64,000 nucleotides of DNA from Rhynchopus euleeides (taxonomy: Eukaryota > Euglenozoa > Diplonemea > Diplonemida > Diplonemidae): the NCBI GenBank assembly GCA_963210315.1, contig OY723263.1:1-64000 (forward strand), written 5' to 3'. A program made the translations under genes and the position numbers. This document shows, one piece after another, positions 1-12,666 of this stretch. Numbering within the stretch: the first letter of the stretch is position 1; each line of letters opens with the position of its first letter. The notes beneath the pieces were generated by a model. The model was not told where the DNA came from, did no database searches, and was given only the letters and a program-made list of their open reading frames with translations.

Positions 1-3000
1 CCAGTCAGATCTGCATGCAGGCAGCTCAAGATTTCCAGATCTGCATGCAGGGCAGCTCAAGGATTTCCAGATCTGCATGCAGGCAGCTCAAGGATTTCCA
101 GATCTGCATGCAGGCAGCTCAAGGATTCCAGATCTGCATGCAGGCAGCTCAAGGATTTCCAGATCTGCATGCAGGCAGCTCAAGGATTTCCAGATCTGCA
201 TGCAGGCAGCTCAAGGATTTCCAGATCTGCATGCAGGCAGCTCAAGGATTTCCAGATCTGCATGCAGGCAGCTCAAGGATTTCCAGATCTGCATGCAGGC
301 AGTTCAAGGATTTCCAGATCTGCATGCAGGCAGCTCAAGGATTTCCAGATCTGCATGCAGGCAGTTCAAGGATTCCAGATCTGCATGCAGGCAGTTCAAG
401 GATTTCCAGATCTGCATGCAGGCAGGTCAAGGATTTCCAGATCTGCATGCAGGCAGTTCAAGGATTTCCAGATCTGCATGCAGGCAGGCTCAAGGATTTC
501 CAGATCTGCATGCAGGCAGCTCAAGGATTTCCAGATCTGCATGCAGGCAGTTCAAGGATTTCCAGATCTGCATGCAGGCAGTTCAAGGATTTCCAGATCT
601 GCATGCAGGCAGCTCAAGGATTTCCAGATCTGCATGCAGGCAGCTCAAGGATTTCCAGATCTGCATGCAGGCAGCTCAAGGATTTCCAGATCTGCATGCA
701 GGCAGTTCAAGGATTTCCAGATCTGCATGCAGGCAGCTCAAGGATTTCCAGATCTGCATGCAGGCAGCTCAAGGATTTCCAGATCTGCATGCAGGCAGCT
801 CAAGGATTTCCAGATTCTGCATGCAGGCAGCTCAAGGATTTCCAGATCTGCATGCAGGCAGCTCAAGGATTTCCAGATCTGCATGCAGGCAGCTCAAGGA
901 TTTCCAGATCTGCATGCAGGCAGCTCAAGGATTTCCAGATCTGCATGCAGGCAGCTCAAGGATTTCCAGATCTGCATGCAGGCAGCTCAAGGATTTCCAG
1001 ATCTGCATGCAGGCAGCTTCAAGGATTTCCAGATCTGCATGCAGGCAGCTCAAGGATTTCCAGATCTGCATGCAGGCAGCTCAAGGATTTCCAGATCTGC
1101 ATGCAGGCAGCTCAAGGATTTCCAGATCTGCATGCAGGCAGCTCAAGGATTTCCAGATCTGCATGCAGGCAGCTCAAGGATTTCCAGATCTGCATGCAGG
1201 CAGCTCAAGGATTTCCAGATCTGCATGCAGGCAGCTCAAGGATTTCCAGATCTGCATGCAGGCAGCTCAAGGATTTCCAGATCTGCATGCAGGCAGCTCA
1301 AGGATTTCCAGATCTGCATGCAGGCAGCTCAAGGATTTCCAGATCTGCATGCAGGCAGTTCAAGGATTTCCAGATCTGCATGCAGGCAGCTCAAGGATTT
1401 CCAGATCTGCATGCAGGCAGCTCAAGGATTTCCAGATCTGCATGCAGGCAGCTCAAGGATTTCCAGATCTGCATGCAGGCAGCTCAAGGATTTCCAGATC
1501 TGCATGCAGGCAGCTCAAGGATTTCCAGATCTGCATGCAGGCAGCTCAAGGATTTCCAGATCTGCATGCAGGCAGCTCAAGGATTTCCAGATCTGCATGC
1601 AGGCAGTTCAAGGATTTCCAGATCTGCATGCAGGCAGCTCAAGGATTTCCAGATCTGCATGCAGGCAGCTTCAAGGATTTCCAGATCTGCATGCAGGCAG
1701 CTCAAGATTTCCAGATCTGCATGCAGGCAGCTCAAGGATTTCCAGATCTGCATGCAGGCAGCTCAAGGATTTCCAGATCTGCATGCAGGCAGCTCAAGGA
1801 TTTCCAGATCTGCATGCAGGCAGCTCAAGGATTTCCAGATCTGCATGCAGGCAGCTCAAGGATTTCCAGATCTGCATGCAGGCAGCTCAAGGATTTCCAG
1901 ATCTGCATGCAGGCAGCTCAAGGATTTCCAGATCTGCATGCAGGCAGCTCAAGGATTTCCAGATCTGCATGCAGGCAGCTCAAGGATTTCCAGATCTGCA
2001 TGCAGGCAGCTCAAGGATTTCCAGATCTGCATGCAGGCAGCTCAAGGATTTCCAGATCTGCATGCAGGCAGCTCAAGGATTTCCAGATCTGCATGCAGGC
2101 AGCTCAAGGATTTCCAGATCTGCATGCAGGCAGCTCAAGGATTTCCAGATCTGCATGCAGGCAGCTCAAGGATTTCCAGATCTGCATGCAGGCAGCTCAA
2201 GGATTTCCAGATCTGCATGCAGGCAGCTCAAGGATTTCCAGATCTGCATGCAGGCAGTTCAAGGATTTCCAGATCTGCATGCAGGCAGCTCAAGGATTTC
2301 CAGATCTGCATGCAGGCAGTTCAAGGATTTCCAGATCTGCATGCAGGCAGCTCAAGGATTTCCAGATCTGCATGCAGGCAGTTCAAGGATTTCCAGATCT
2401 GCATGCAGGCAGCTCAAGGATTTCCAGATCTGCATGCAGGCAGCTCAAGGATTTCCAGATCTGCATGCAGGCAGCTCAAGGATTTCCAGATCTGCATGCA
2501 GGCAGCTCAAGGATTTCCAGATCTGCATGCAGGCAGCTCAAGGATTTCCAGATCTGCATGCAGGCAGCTCAAGGATTTCCAGATCTGCATGCAGGCAGCT
2601 CAAGGATTTCCAGATCTGCATGCAGGCAGCTCAAGGATTTCCAGATCTGCATGCAGGCAGTCAAGGATTTCCAGATCTGCATGCAGGCAGCTCAAGGATT
2701 TCCAGATCTGCATGCAGGCAGCTCAAGGATTTCCAGATCTGCATGCAGGCAGTTCAAGGATTTCAGATCTGCATGCAGGCAGCTCAAGGATTTCCAGATC
2801 TGCATGCAGGCAGCTCAAGGATTTCCAGATCTGCATGCAGGCAGCTCAAGGATTTCCAGATCTGCATGCAGGCAGCTCAAGGATTTCCAGATCTGCATGC
2901 AGGCAGCTCAAGGATTTCCAGATCTGCATGCAGGCAGTTCAAGGATTTCCAGATCTGCATGCAGGCAGCTCAAGGATTTCCAGATCTGCATGCAGGCAGC

Positions 3001-6000
3001 TCAAGGATTTCCAGATCTGCATGCAGGCAGTTCAAGGATTTCCAGATCTGCATGCAGGCAGGTCAAGGATTTCCAGATCTGCATGCAGGCAGTTCAAGGA
3101 TTTCCAGATCTGCATGCAGGCAGTTCAAGGATTTCCAGATCTGCATGCAGGCAGGTCAAGGATTTCCAGATCTGCATGCAGGCAGCTCAAGGATTTCCAG
3201 ATCTGCATGCAGGCAGTTCAAGGATTTCCAGATCTGCATGCAGGCAGCTCAAGGATTTCCAGATCTGCATGCAGGCAGCTCAAGGATTTCCAGATCTGCA
3301 TGCAGGCAGCTCAAGGATTTCCAGATCTGCATGCAGGCAGCTCAAGGATTTCCAGATCTGCATGCAGGCAGCTCAAGGATTTCCAGATCTGCATGCAGGC
3401 AGTTCAAGGATTTCCAGATCTGCATGCAGGCAGCTCAAGGATTTCCAGATCTGCATGCAGGCAGCTCAAGGATTTCCAGATCTGCATGCAGGCAGCTCAA
3501 GGATTTCCAGATCTGCATGCAGGCAGCTCAAGGATTTCCAGATCTGCATGCAGGCAGCTCAAGGATTTCCAGATCTGCATGCAGGCAGTTCAAGGATTTC
3601 CAGATCTGCATGCAGGCAGCTCAAGGATTTCCAGATCTGCATGCAGGCAGCTCAAGGATTTCCAGATCTGCATGCAGGCAGCTCAAGGATTTCCAGATCT
3701 GCATGCAGGCAGTTCAAGGATTTCCAGATCTGCATGCAGGCAGCTCAAGGATTTCCAGATCTGCATGCAGGCAGCTCAAGGATTTCCAGATCTGCATGCA
3801 GGCAGCTCAAGGATTTCCAGATCTGCATGCAGGCAGCTCAAGGATTTCCAGATCTGCATGCAGGCAGTTCAAGGATTTCCAGATCTGCATGCAGGCAGCT
3901 CAAGGATTTCCAGATCTGCATGCAGGCAGTTCAAGGATTTCCAGATCTGCATGCAGGCAGCTCAAGGATTTCCAGATCTGCATGCAGGCAGCTCAAGGAT
4001 TTCCAGATCTGCATGCAGGCAGTTCAAGGATTTCCAGATCTGCATGCAGGCAGCTCAAGGATTTCCAGATCTGCATGCAGGCAGCTCAAGGATTTCCAGA
4101 TCTGCATGCAGGCAGCTCAAGGATTTCCAGATCTGCATGCAGGCAGCTCAAGGATTTCCAGATCTGCATGCAGGCAGCTCAAGGATTTCCAGATCTGCAT
4201 GCAGGCAGTTCAAGGATTTCCAGATCTGCATGCAGGCAGCTCAAGGATTTCCAGATCTGCATGCAGGCAGCTCAAGGATTTCCAGATCTGCATGCAGGCA
4301 GCTCAAGGATTTCCAGATCTGCATGCAGGCAGTTCAAGGATTTCCAGATCTGCATGCAGGCAGCTCAAGGATTTCCAGATCTGCATGCAGGCAGCTCAAG
4401 GATTTCCAGATCTGCATGCAGGCAGCTCAAGGATTTCCAGATCTGCATGCAGGCAGCTCAAGGATTTCCAGATCTGCATGCAGGCAGTTCAAGGATTTCC
4501 AGATCTGCATGCAGGCAGCTCAAGGATTTCCAGATCTGCATGCAGGCAGTTCAAGGATTTCCAGATCTGCATGCAGGCAGCTCAAGGATTTCCAGATCTG
4601 CATGCAGGCAGTTCAAGGATTTCCAGATCTGCATGCAGGCAGTTCAAGGATTTCCAGATCTGCATGCAGGCAGCTCAAGGATTCCCAGATCTGCATGCAG
4701 GCAGCTCAAGGATTTCCAGATCTGCATGCAGGCAGCTCAAGGATTTCCAGATCTGCATGCAGGCAGCTCAAGGATTTCCAGATCTGCATGCAGGCAGCTC
4801 AAGGATTTCCAGATCTGCATGCAGGCAGCTCAAGGATTTCCAGATCTGCATGCAGGCAGCTCAAGGATTTCCAGATCTGCATGCAGGCAGTTCAAGGATT
4901 TCCAGATCTGCATGCAGGCAGCTCAAGGATTTCCAGATCTGCATGCAGGCAGTTCAAGGATTTCCAGATCTGCATGCAGGCAGCTCAAGGATTTCCAGAT
5001 CTGCATGCAGGCAGTTCAAGGATTTCCAGATCTGCATGCAGGCAGTTCAAGGATTTCCAGATCTGCATGCAGGCAGGTCAAGGATTTCCAGATCTGCATG
5101 CAGGCAGCTCAAGGATTTCCAGATCTGCATGCAGGCAGCTCAAGGATTTCCAGATCTGCATGCAGGCAGCTCAAGGATTTCCAGATCTGCATGCAGGCAG
5201 CTCAAGGATTTCCAGATCTGCATGCAGGCAGCTCAAGGATTTCCAGATCTGCATGCAGGCAGCTCAAGGATTTCCAGATCTGCATGCAGGCAGCTCAAGG
5301 ATTTCCAGATCTGCATGCAGGCAGTTCAAGGATTTCCAGATCTGCATGCAGGCAGCTCAAGGATTTCCAGATCTGCATGCAGGCAGCTCAAGGATTTCCA
5401 GATCTGCATGCAGGCAGCTCAAGGATTTCCAGATCTGCATGCAGGCAGTTCAAGGATTTCCAGATCTGCATGCAGGCAGCTCAAGGATTTCCAGATCTGC
5501 ATGCAGGCAGTTCAAGGATTTCCAGATCTGCATGCAGGCAGCTCAAGGATTTCCAGATCTGCATGCAGGCAGTTCAAGGATTTCCAGATCTGCATGCAGG
5601 CAGTTCAAGGATTTCCAGATCTGCATGCAGGCAGCTCAAGGATTTCCAGATCTGCATGCAGGCAGCTCAAGGATTTCCAGATCTGCATGCAGGCAGCTCA
5701 AGGATTTCCAGATCTGCATGCAGGCAGTTCAAGGATTTCCAGATCTGCATGCAGGCAGCTCAAGGATTTCCAGATCTGCATGCAGGCAGTTCAAGGATTT
5801 CCAGATCTGCATGCAGGCAGCTCAAGGATTTCCAGATCTGCATGCAGGCAGTTCAAGGATTTCCAGATCTGCATGCAGGCAGTTCAAGGATTTCCAGATC
5901 TGCATGCAGGCAGGTCAAGGATTTCCAGATCTGCATGCAGGCAGCTCAAGGATTTCCAGATCTGCATGCAGGCAGCTCAAGGATTTCCAGATCTGCATGC

Positions 6001-7324
6001 AGGCAGCTCAAGGATTTCCAGATCTGCATGCAGGCAGCTCAAGGATTTCCAGATCTGCATGCAGGCAGCTCAAGGATTTCCAGATCTGCATGCAGGCAGC
6101 TCAAGGATTTCCAGATCTGCATGCAGGCAGCTCAAGGATTTCCAGATCTGCATGCAGGCAGCTCAAGGATTTCCAGATCTGCATGCAGGCAGCTCAAGGA
6201 TTTCCAGATCTGCATGCAGGCAGCTCAAGGATTTCCAGATCTGCATGCAGGCAGCTCAAGGATTTCCAGATCTGCATGCAGGCAGTTCAAGGATTTCCAG
6301 ATCTGCATGCAGGCAGCTCAAGGATTTCCAGATCTGCATGCAGGCAGTTCAAGGATTTCCAGATCTGCATGCAGGCAGCTCAAGGATTTCCAGATCTGCA
6401 TGCAGGCAGTTCAAGGATTTCCAGATCTGCATGCAGGCAGTTCAAGGATTTCCAGATCTGCATGCAGGCAGCTCAAGGATTTCCAGATCTGCATGCAGGC
6501 AGCTCAAGGATTTCCAGATCTGCATGCAGGCAGCTCAAGGATTTCCAGATCTGCATGCAGGCAGCTCAAGGATTTCCAGATCTGCATGCAGGCAGTTCAA
6601 GGATTTCCAGATCTGCATGCAGGCAGCTCAAGGATTTCCAGATCTGCATGCAGGCAGCTCAAGGATTTCCAGATCTGCATGCAGGCAGCTCAAGGATTTC
6701 CAGATCTGCATGCAGGCAGCTCAAGGATTTCCAGATCTGCATGCAGGCAGCTCAAGGATTTCCAGATCTGCATGCAGGCAGTTCAAGGATTTCCAGATCT
6801 GCATGCAGGCAGCTCAAGGATTTCCAGATCTGCATGCAGGCAGCTCAAGGATTTCCAGATCTGCATGCAGGCAGCTCAAGGATTTCCAGATCTGCATGCA
6901 GGCAGCTCAAGGATTTCCAGATCTGCATGCAGGCAGCTCAAGGATTTCCAGATCTGCATGCAGGCAGTTCAAGGATTTCCAGATCTGCATGCAGGCAGCT
7001 CAAGGATTTCCAGATCTGCATGCAGGCAGCTCAAGGATTTCCAGATCTGCATGCAGGCAGCTCAAGGATTTCCAGATCTGCATGCAGGCAGTTCAAGGAT
7101 TTCCAGATCTGCATGCAGGCAGCTCAAGGATTTCCAGATCTGCATGCAGGCAGCTCAAGGATTTCCAGATCTGCATGCAGGCAGCTCAAGGATTTCCAGA
7201 TCTGCATGCAGGCAGCTCAAGGATTTCCAGATCTGCATGCAGGCAGTTCAAGGATTTCCAGATCTGCATGCAGGCAGCTCAAGGATTTCCAGATCTGCAT
7301 GCAGGCAGTTCAAGGATTTCCATT
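1..7324. repeat. 31-bp satellite, array 1 (about 236 units)
   Basis: Tandem units of 31 bp, each containing CTCAAGGATTTCCAGATC followed by TGCATGCAGGCAG. The unit holds two overlapping palindromes, CAGATCTG and CTGCATGCAG. Units are almost identical except at one base, the one before TCAAGG, which is C (majority), T (common) or G (rare). Single-base indels occur only between position 1 and about 2770; from there to 7324 the 31-bp phase is unbroken. Because 31 is not a multiple of 3 and the unit has no stop on the plus strand, all three plus frames stay open for more than 7 kb. That is a by-product and not a gene. The left edge lies outside the window. The last unit stops mid-unit before a run of T at 7323-7332. 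Confidence 0.97.
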
Positions 7325-8416
7325 TTTTTTTGAGTTCTTCCGGACCGAGAATCTTTGCAGCTGTTGTTTGTCTGGGCTAGTTGGTACAGAATACAAGGTA
7401 CAAGAGACAAGCAAGACAAGAAACGAAAAGAAGAAAGCGAAAGAAACACACATGAAAAGATCACACACATCAAACGACACGCCAAAAATGGCTCAGCCTC
7501 TGGACATCCACTTAGCCAGCGAGGACCACACTGGTGACAGATTGCTCGTACATAACTCCAAAAACGGGGGGCTTGGTTGCTTCAATAGCATATGGTTGAT
7601 AGCCGCCAACCGCTTTTGTGTTATGTGCAAGGAACCTGAAGTGGAAGTTGCACATTACACATTGCAATGAATGCTGAAACACAGAGTGTCACAGGAAACG
7701 ATCGAGTAAAGAAAAACTCAAAGAAAAAGCCCAAAAGGGAAACACAAGCTAGCTGGGACAACGCTAGGGTTCAGAAAACTGCTCTTTGTAGTGATGGAGG
7801 GGCTTGTTGGTTTGTTTGTAGCCGCAACGCATCGACACAAAGAGAGGTCTCTGTTGTGCACCGAAAAAGTAGAGAAAGGGCCAATGGTGAAAGCAAAAGG
7901 CAGTGCTGTCTATGACTCCACCGCCTGCAACACTAGTCAACCCCTTGTGCGAAGGGGGAGGGGCCAGGCACAGGTCAGCAGCGACCACCCAGAGGGGCTA
8001 CCCGTTGAGGGCTTAGAGCCGCAACGTGGGGGCAGGATCAGCTCCAGCAGGATCTTCTCAGGCATCGCGCAGCTCCAGCACGCCCGATCGCGGCACTAGG
8101 GAAAGCATTGGCGAGGCTTTCACGCCCCAAAAGGGGGGCAACCCTGCATCCTGATCTTCCTACAGGCTGGCCTGCAGACGTCCATGTGCTCAAGCCACTC
8201 ATGCAATTAGAGCAACTCAGAGGGAACAGCCCAGGGCCTTATGCTCGCGCACACTGCCCTGACCCATGCACAGGTCCGATTTCTCCCGAGACTCACTCAA
8301 GAGGCCCCCCAAGGTCAATTCCAAGGATCTTAATACCAGAGCTTGCTTTGGTTTCCCCTCCAAGGAGGGTAATCACAGGGGGCGCCACGTGAAGGCAGCA
8401 AGTTGGATTTTATCCC
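7325..8416. other. Non-satellite insert between the two satellite arrays
   Basis: About 1.1 kb without 31-bp units. It opens with a T run (poly(A) if read on the minus strand), which could be the 3' end of a retro-inserted sequence. No clear target-site duplication is visible at the far end (8405-8418). The short open frames inside have no recognisable domain. I see no gene here. Confidence 0.5.
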
Positions 8417-9800
8417 CCCTCAAGGATTTCCAGATCTGCATGCAGGCAGCTCAAGGATTTCCAGATCTGCATGCAGGCAGTTCAAGGATTTCCAGATCTG
8501 CATGCAGGCAGTTCAAGGATTTCCAGATCTGCATGCAGGCAGCTCAAGGATTTCCAGATCTGCATGCAGGCAGCTCAAGGATTTCCAGATCTGCATGCAG
8601 GCAGCTCAAGGATTTCCAGATCTGCATGCAGGCAGTTCAAGGATTTCCAGATCTGCATGCAGGCAGCTCAAGGATTTCCAGATCTGCATGCAGGCAGCTC
8701 AAGGATTTCCAGATCTGCATGCAGGCAGCTCAAGGATTTCCAGATCTGCATGCAGGCAGCTCAAGGATTTCCAGATCTGCATGCAGGCAGTTCAAGGATT
8801 TCCAGATCTGCATGCAGGCAGCTCAAGGATTTCCAGATCTGCATGCAGGCAGCTCAAGGATTTCCAGATCTGCATGCAGGCAGTTCAAGGATTTCCAGAT
8901 CTGCATGCAGGCAGCTCAAGGATTTCCAGATCTGCATGCAGGCAGTTCAAGGATTTCCAGATCTGCATGCAGGCAGTTCAAGGATTTCCAGATCTGCATG
9001 CAGGCAGGTCAAGGATTTCCAGATCTGCATGCAGGCAGTTCAAGGATTTCCAGATCTGCATGCAGGCAGCTCAAGGATTTCCAGATCTGCATGCAGGCAG
9101 TTCAAGGATTTCCAGATCTGCATGCAGGCAGTTCAAGGATTTCCAGATCTGCATGCAGGCAGGTCAAGGATTTCCAGATCTGCATGCAGGCAGTTCAAGG
9201 ATTTCCAGATCTGCATGCAGGCAGCTCAAGGATTTCCAGATCTGCATGCAGGCAGTTCAAGGATTTCCAGATCTGCATGCAGGCAGTTCAAGGATTTCCA
9301 GATCTGCATGCAGGCAGGTCAAGGATTTCCAGATCTGCATGCAGGCAGCTCAAGGATTTCCAGATCTGCATGCAGGCAGCTCAAGGATTTCCAGATCTGC
9401 ATGCAGGCAGCTCAAGGATTTCCAGATCTGCATGCAGGCAGCTCAAGGATTTCCAGATCTGCATGCAGGCAGCTCAAGGATTTCCAGATCTGCATGCAGG
9501 CAGCTCAAGGATTTCCAGATCTGCATGCAGGCAGCTCAAGGATTTCCAGATCTGCATGCAGGCAGTTCAAGGATTTCCAGATCTGCATGCAGGCAGCTCA
9601 AGGATTTCCAGATCTGCATGCAGGCAGCTCAAGGATTTCCAGATCTGCATGCAGGCAGCTCAAGGATTTCCAGATCTGCATGCAGGCAGCTCAAGGATTT
9701 CCAGATCTGCATGCAGGCAGCTCAAGGATTTCCAGATCTGCATGCAGGCAGGTCAAGGATTTCCAGATCTGCATGCAGGCAGCTCAAGGATTTCCGGATC
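8417..9800. repeat. 31-bp satellite, array 2 (about 44 units)
   Basis: Same 31-bp unit and orientation as array 1, with the same C/T/G variable base. From 8884 to 9318 the variable bases read T-C-T-T-G three times in succession, which is a 5-unit (155-bp) higher-order repeat. The array decays at its right edge (9785-9815), where a unit is truncated and mutated (CCGGATCTGGATCAAGG). The next 290 bp up to 10089 hold nothing recognisable. Confidence 0.96.
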
Positions 9801-10089
9801 TGGATCAAGGATTTTTCAGTTTGCCGTCCTGTGTGTGACCGCTCGAGTTCACTTTGAGAGGGGTGTTTCCGTCCTACCTTTTGGTGTGCTACTGGCTGTC
9901 CAACGGACGTGGCGTTGGTCGTCCCTCTGAGGCAAGACTTCCGGCTGGTTTATTGGAGCAGTGCGTCCTGCCCGGAAGCGTTCCACGTTTGCTTTGCTGG
10001 GACGCAGGGTTCTCCCCCGCGCTCGTGTGCGTGCCACCTTTTGTGTCTATATACAAGACTCGCTATTTCGGTTTAAGTGTAAGTTGTGG

Positions 10090-12415
10090 TTACCTTACTG
10101 CGTTCAGTTCCGACTTCTGAAAGTTCTTCACCTGTGAAGACGACAGAGTGACGCCACCTGTCAGAAACTCAACATACCACCTGTTTGTGAGTGCCACCAA
10201 ACTCACCGTTGATCGCGATCGTGAAGGATCCCCCGTCGCCGAGCACCTCCTTAATGGTCGCAGGAGCCCCCGCCTTCGCGATCACCCGCTTTGTTGGACT
10301 TAGCCAGTCCACCGCCAACGTGACCGCAGCTCCTGGTGACCACTTGCCACCACCACCTCCGCGACCACGGCCCCTTCCTCCACCACCCCGCCCGCCACGG
10401 ACACCATCTTGACGCACGCCACCACCGCGTCCGTGCTGCACTGATGCTGGCGCTGCCTTTGGTATGTTTCCCGCCGTGCCGGTTCCCGTTGGTGCACTGC
10501 GCTTCGGTCTCGGGACGACCTCGAGTTCGTTTTGTCTGTGTTTGTTGGACGATGCGAGTGTTCCCAGAGGACATCTGTCACAATGGCGCGTCACAATCAA
10601 AGCATACTTGTACCAGTAGGTTCCTCCGTAAGGACCCTTGACTTGGAACGGGTCACTTCGCGAGGACTGCTCATCGACAACAACGCCAACATCGCCGAGT
10701 TGCAGGACACCTTCCTCGCGAGAAAATGGCCTCAACTTTACATGGTCTCCCACGAAAGGGACGACTTGACTCGCAGGTGGTGCTGCTGTTTCGTTTCGGG
10801 TTGCAGACACCTGACTCCGTGAAGGAGGATCCGTCTTCAGAATTTTCTGTGGCGCCTCGGACATGATGAGGTCAAGCGTTGCGGGGCTGACAAGCACAGC
10901 CGTTGGCCACACGTAACTGTGATTGTCCGTATGCGTGACTTGCACAACCTCCTCCTGACGTACATTTTCGGATGCCTCGATCAGAGGGACAACGAGCCCG
11001 GGGAAGCCACACTTCTGAGACATCTCATCAACCCACAGTCCTGGTGTAATCGCCTGGACCATCTCCTTCACTGAAGCGCAGTCTTTGCTGATCCCAACGA
11101 TTGACCCTTCAAGAAGGCTTGGACGGAGCACAGGCTGAAGGGCGGTCATCGGGAACCACGTAGAGTCATTGGAGCTGACACTGACTCGGAGCTTATCTGC
11201 GGCTTTGTCCGTCTCCTCGATTGTGGCTTTGGCCCCACAGTACTTCTCCATTGACTTCACCCACGGTAGCTTGCTTTCGCGGACTTGCTGCATGTATGGG
11301 TGGTAGGATGACTCGCACAGGTGCGTCCATACCTGTTCGCAATGCGGCACAACAGCAACGACATCCTTCGTAGATATGTCAAACCAACTGAGTTGCAGAG
11401 ACCGAAGACCTCTGTACGGCCACCAGACTTCCTTTCCTTCTTCAACAATCAGGATTGCATTATCACGAGTGGCTGTTTTGACAACAGCGCGCCTTCCGCC
11501 GTAACGCATGATGACAGACATCGGGATGTTCGCGTCATACACCTGTGAAGACCAGGATGACACAGCGGAACACAACAGAATCACATACATCCCCAATCGC
11601 GTCAGAAATAAGAACTTCGTCCCCCTCTTGTATCTCCTCATGAGACACCTTGCGGAAAAGGTCCTTCACCTGCACCCAGGTAGCATCCGCCCCGTGCATG
11701 GCGACTTCCACCTCTATCACAGACATGTCCTGTAAAAATGATGTGATGTGGGTCGGAGAAACAGAATACATACAATCGTGGCTTTCAGCGGCCAAGTCAT
11801 CGTAGATCCATCCTTCTGTAACAAACGGACAGTGCCTGCTTGTTTATCTGTGAGATCGAACCTCTGCACAACACCCGTCTGCCCGCAGTATTCTGCCATG
11901 TGGGCATGCCAACCGACAGACAGAATGTCCTTCGCCATCAAACGGACTGCGGGGATAGCCTTCAGGATCAGGAGTGTCTCGCCCACCCTCACCCCCTGCG
12001 GGTGATTCTCATCGAGTGAGGAAGACTCCGAACCAACAATCCGGAGTGTGTTCAGGGGCCAGGTGTGTGTCACGCCGTCTTGGTGGAGGGCACGGAGGAC
12101 CCCATCGGCCTTGTCGCGAGCATCGTAGCGGACCACCCGGGCAGTCCTTCCACAGTAAACCAACATTGCTTCGTCGAAGCCTGCTGCTGGCGTGTTGACC
12201 AGAATCCGCCGCACCGCTTCGGCATCCTCCTCAACAACGATCTCGACTCCCTCCCAGGGCTCCTTCCTGCCTTTGGCAGTCTCCCCCGTTACGGCCGCTC
12301 CCGGCGTCTCTCCGGCAGGTCTGAACGCGCCAAGGTACGATGCCCCGAAGACCAGGGCAAAACCCCCCAACACACAGACCCACCATGACTTGAGTCCACT
12401 GCTCTGGCTGAACAT
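10090..12415 (-). CDS. Membrane-anchored protein with Mind-bomb-type SH3-like repeats
   Basis: Five exons: 12415-11774, 11729-11589, 11542-10608, 10535-10178 and 10131-10090, giving about 705 aa. The introns (44, 46, 72 and 46 bp) run GTATGT/GTATGC to ACAG and all keep the frame. A single hydrophobic segment at residues 11-30 suggests a signal anchor. The rest is at least six modules of 55-75 residues, most ending in a W-x-P-type motif (TWPLNTL, TWPLKA, WWPYRGL, WFPMTAL, VWPTAVL, YWYKQNEL), with Y/K-CG-x-x-G/A at mid-module. This pattern resembles the SH3-like repeats of Mind bomb proteins. An RGG-rich stretch lies before the last module. The 72-bp intron is inferred because removing it restores a normal module end. 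Function unknown; a ligand-binding or scaffold role is only inference. Confidence 0.7.
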
Positions 12416-12666
12416 GTCTCACCACAGCATTAGGGACGGACGTCTGTGTATCCTGGACGAAAGGTGTAAAGGCAGGATGGAGAGTGTAAAGACAAGAGGG
12501 AATGCCACAGGAAGGGGGCAGTGATGGACAAAATGTCAGATGGGATGCATGGGGGGTTGGCGCCTCGAACTCTCAGCACGTGCCTGTTAGAGTGGCATGG
12601 TGCGCGGTTTCACGCGGTTCCGAACCAGGGATAGAGGAGGTGGAACATCGGGCGGGATCAAGCGGG

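Noticed and set aside
15-7670. Open frames of more than 2400 codons in all three plus frames over the satellite
   Set aside because: They follow from a stop-free 31-bp unit whose length is not a multiple of 3; all three frames are equally open and the peptide is the same 31 residues repeated.
7320-8420. Target-site duplication around the insert between satellite arrays
   Set aside because: Only the short GGATTT is shared near both ends, and it belongs to the satellite unit itself, so it is not diagnostic.
1-9800. Regular direct repeats suggestive of a CRISPR array
   Set aside because: There are no spacers between units, units are directly adjacent, and the genome is eukaryotic.
8266-9930. 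Open frames of 455-554 codons over satellite array 2
   Set aside because: Same by-product of the 31-bp repeat; no unique coding sequence of note at either end.
10132-10177. Reading the SH3-repeat protein to the stop at 10169
   Set aside because: A 46-bp GTATGT...CACAG intron fits here and gives a tail (KSELNAV) like the other module ends, so the stop at 10090 is preferred.
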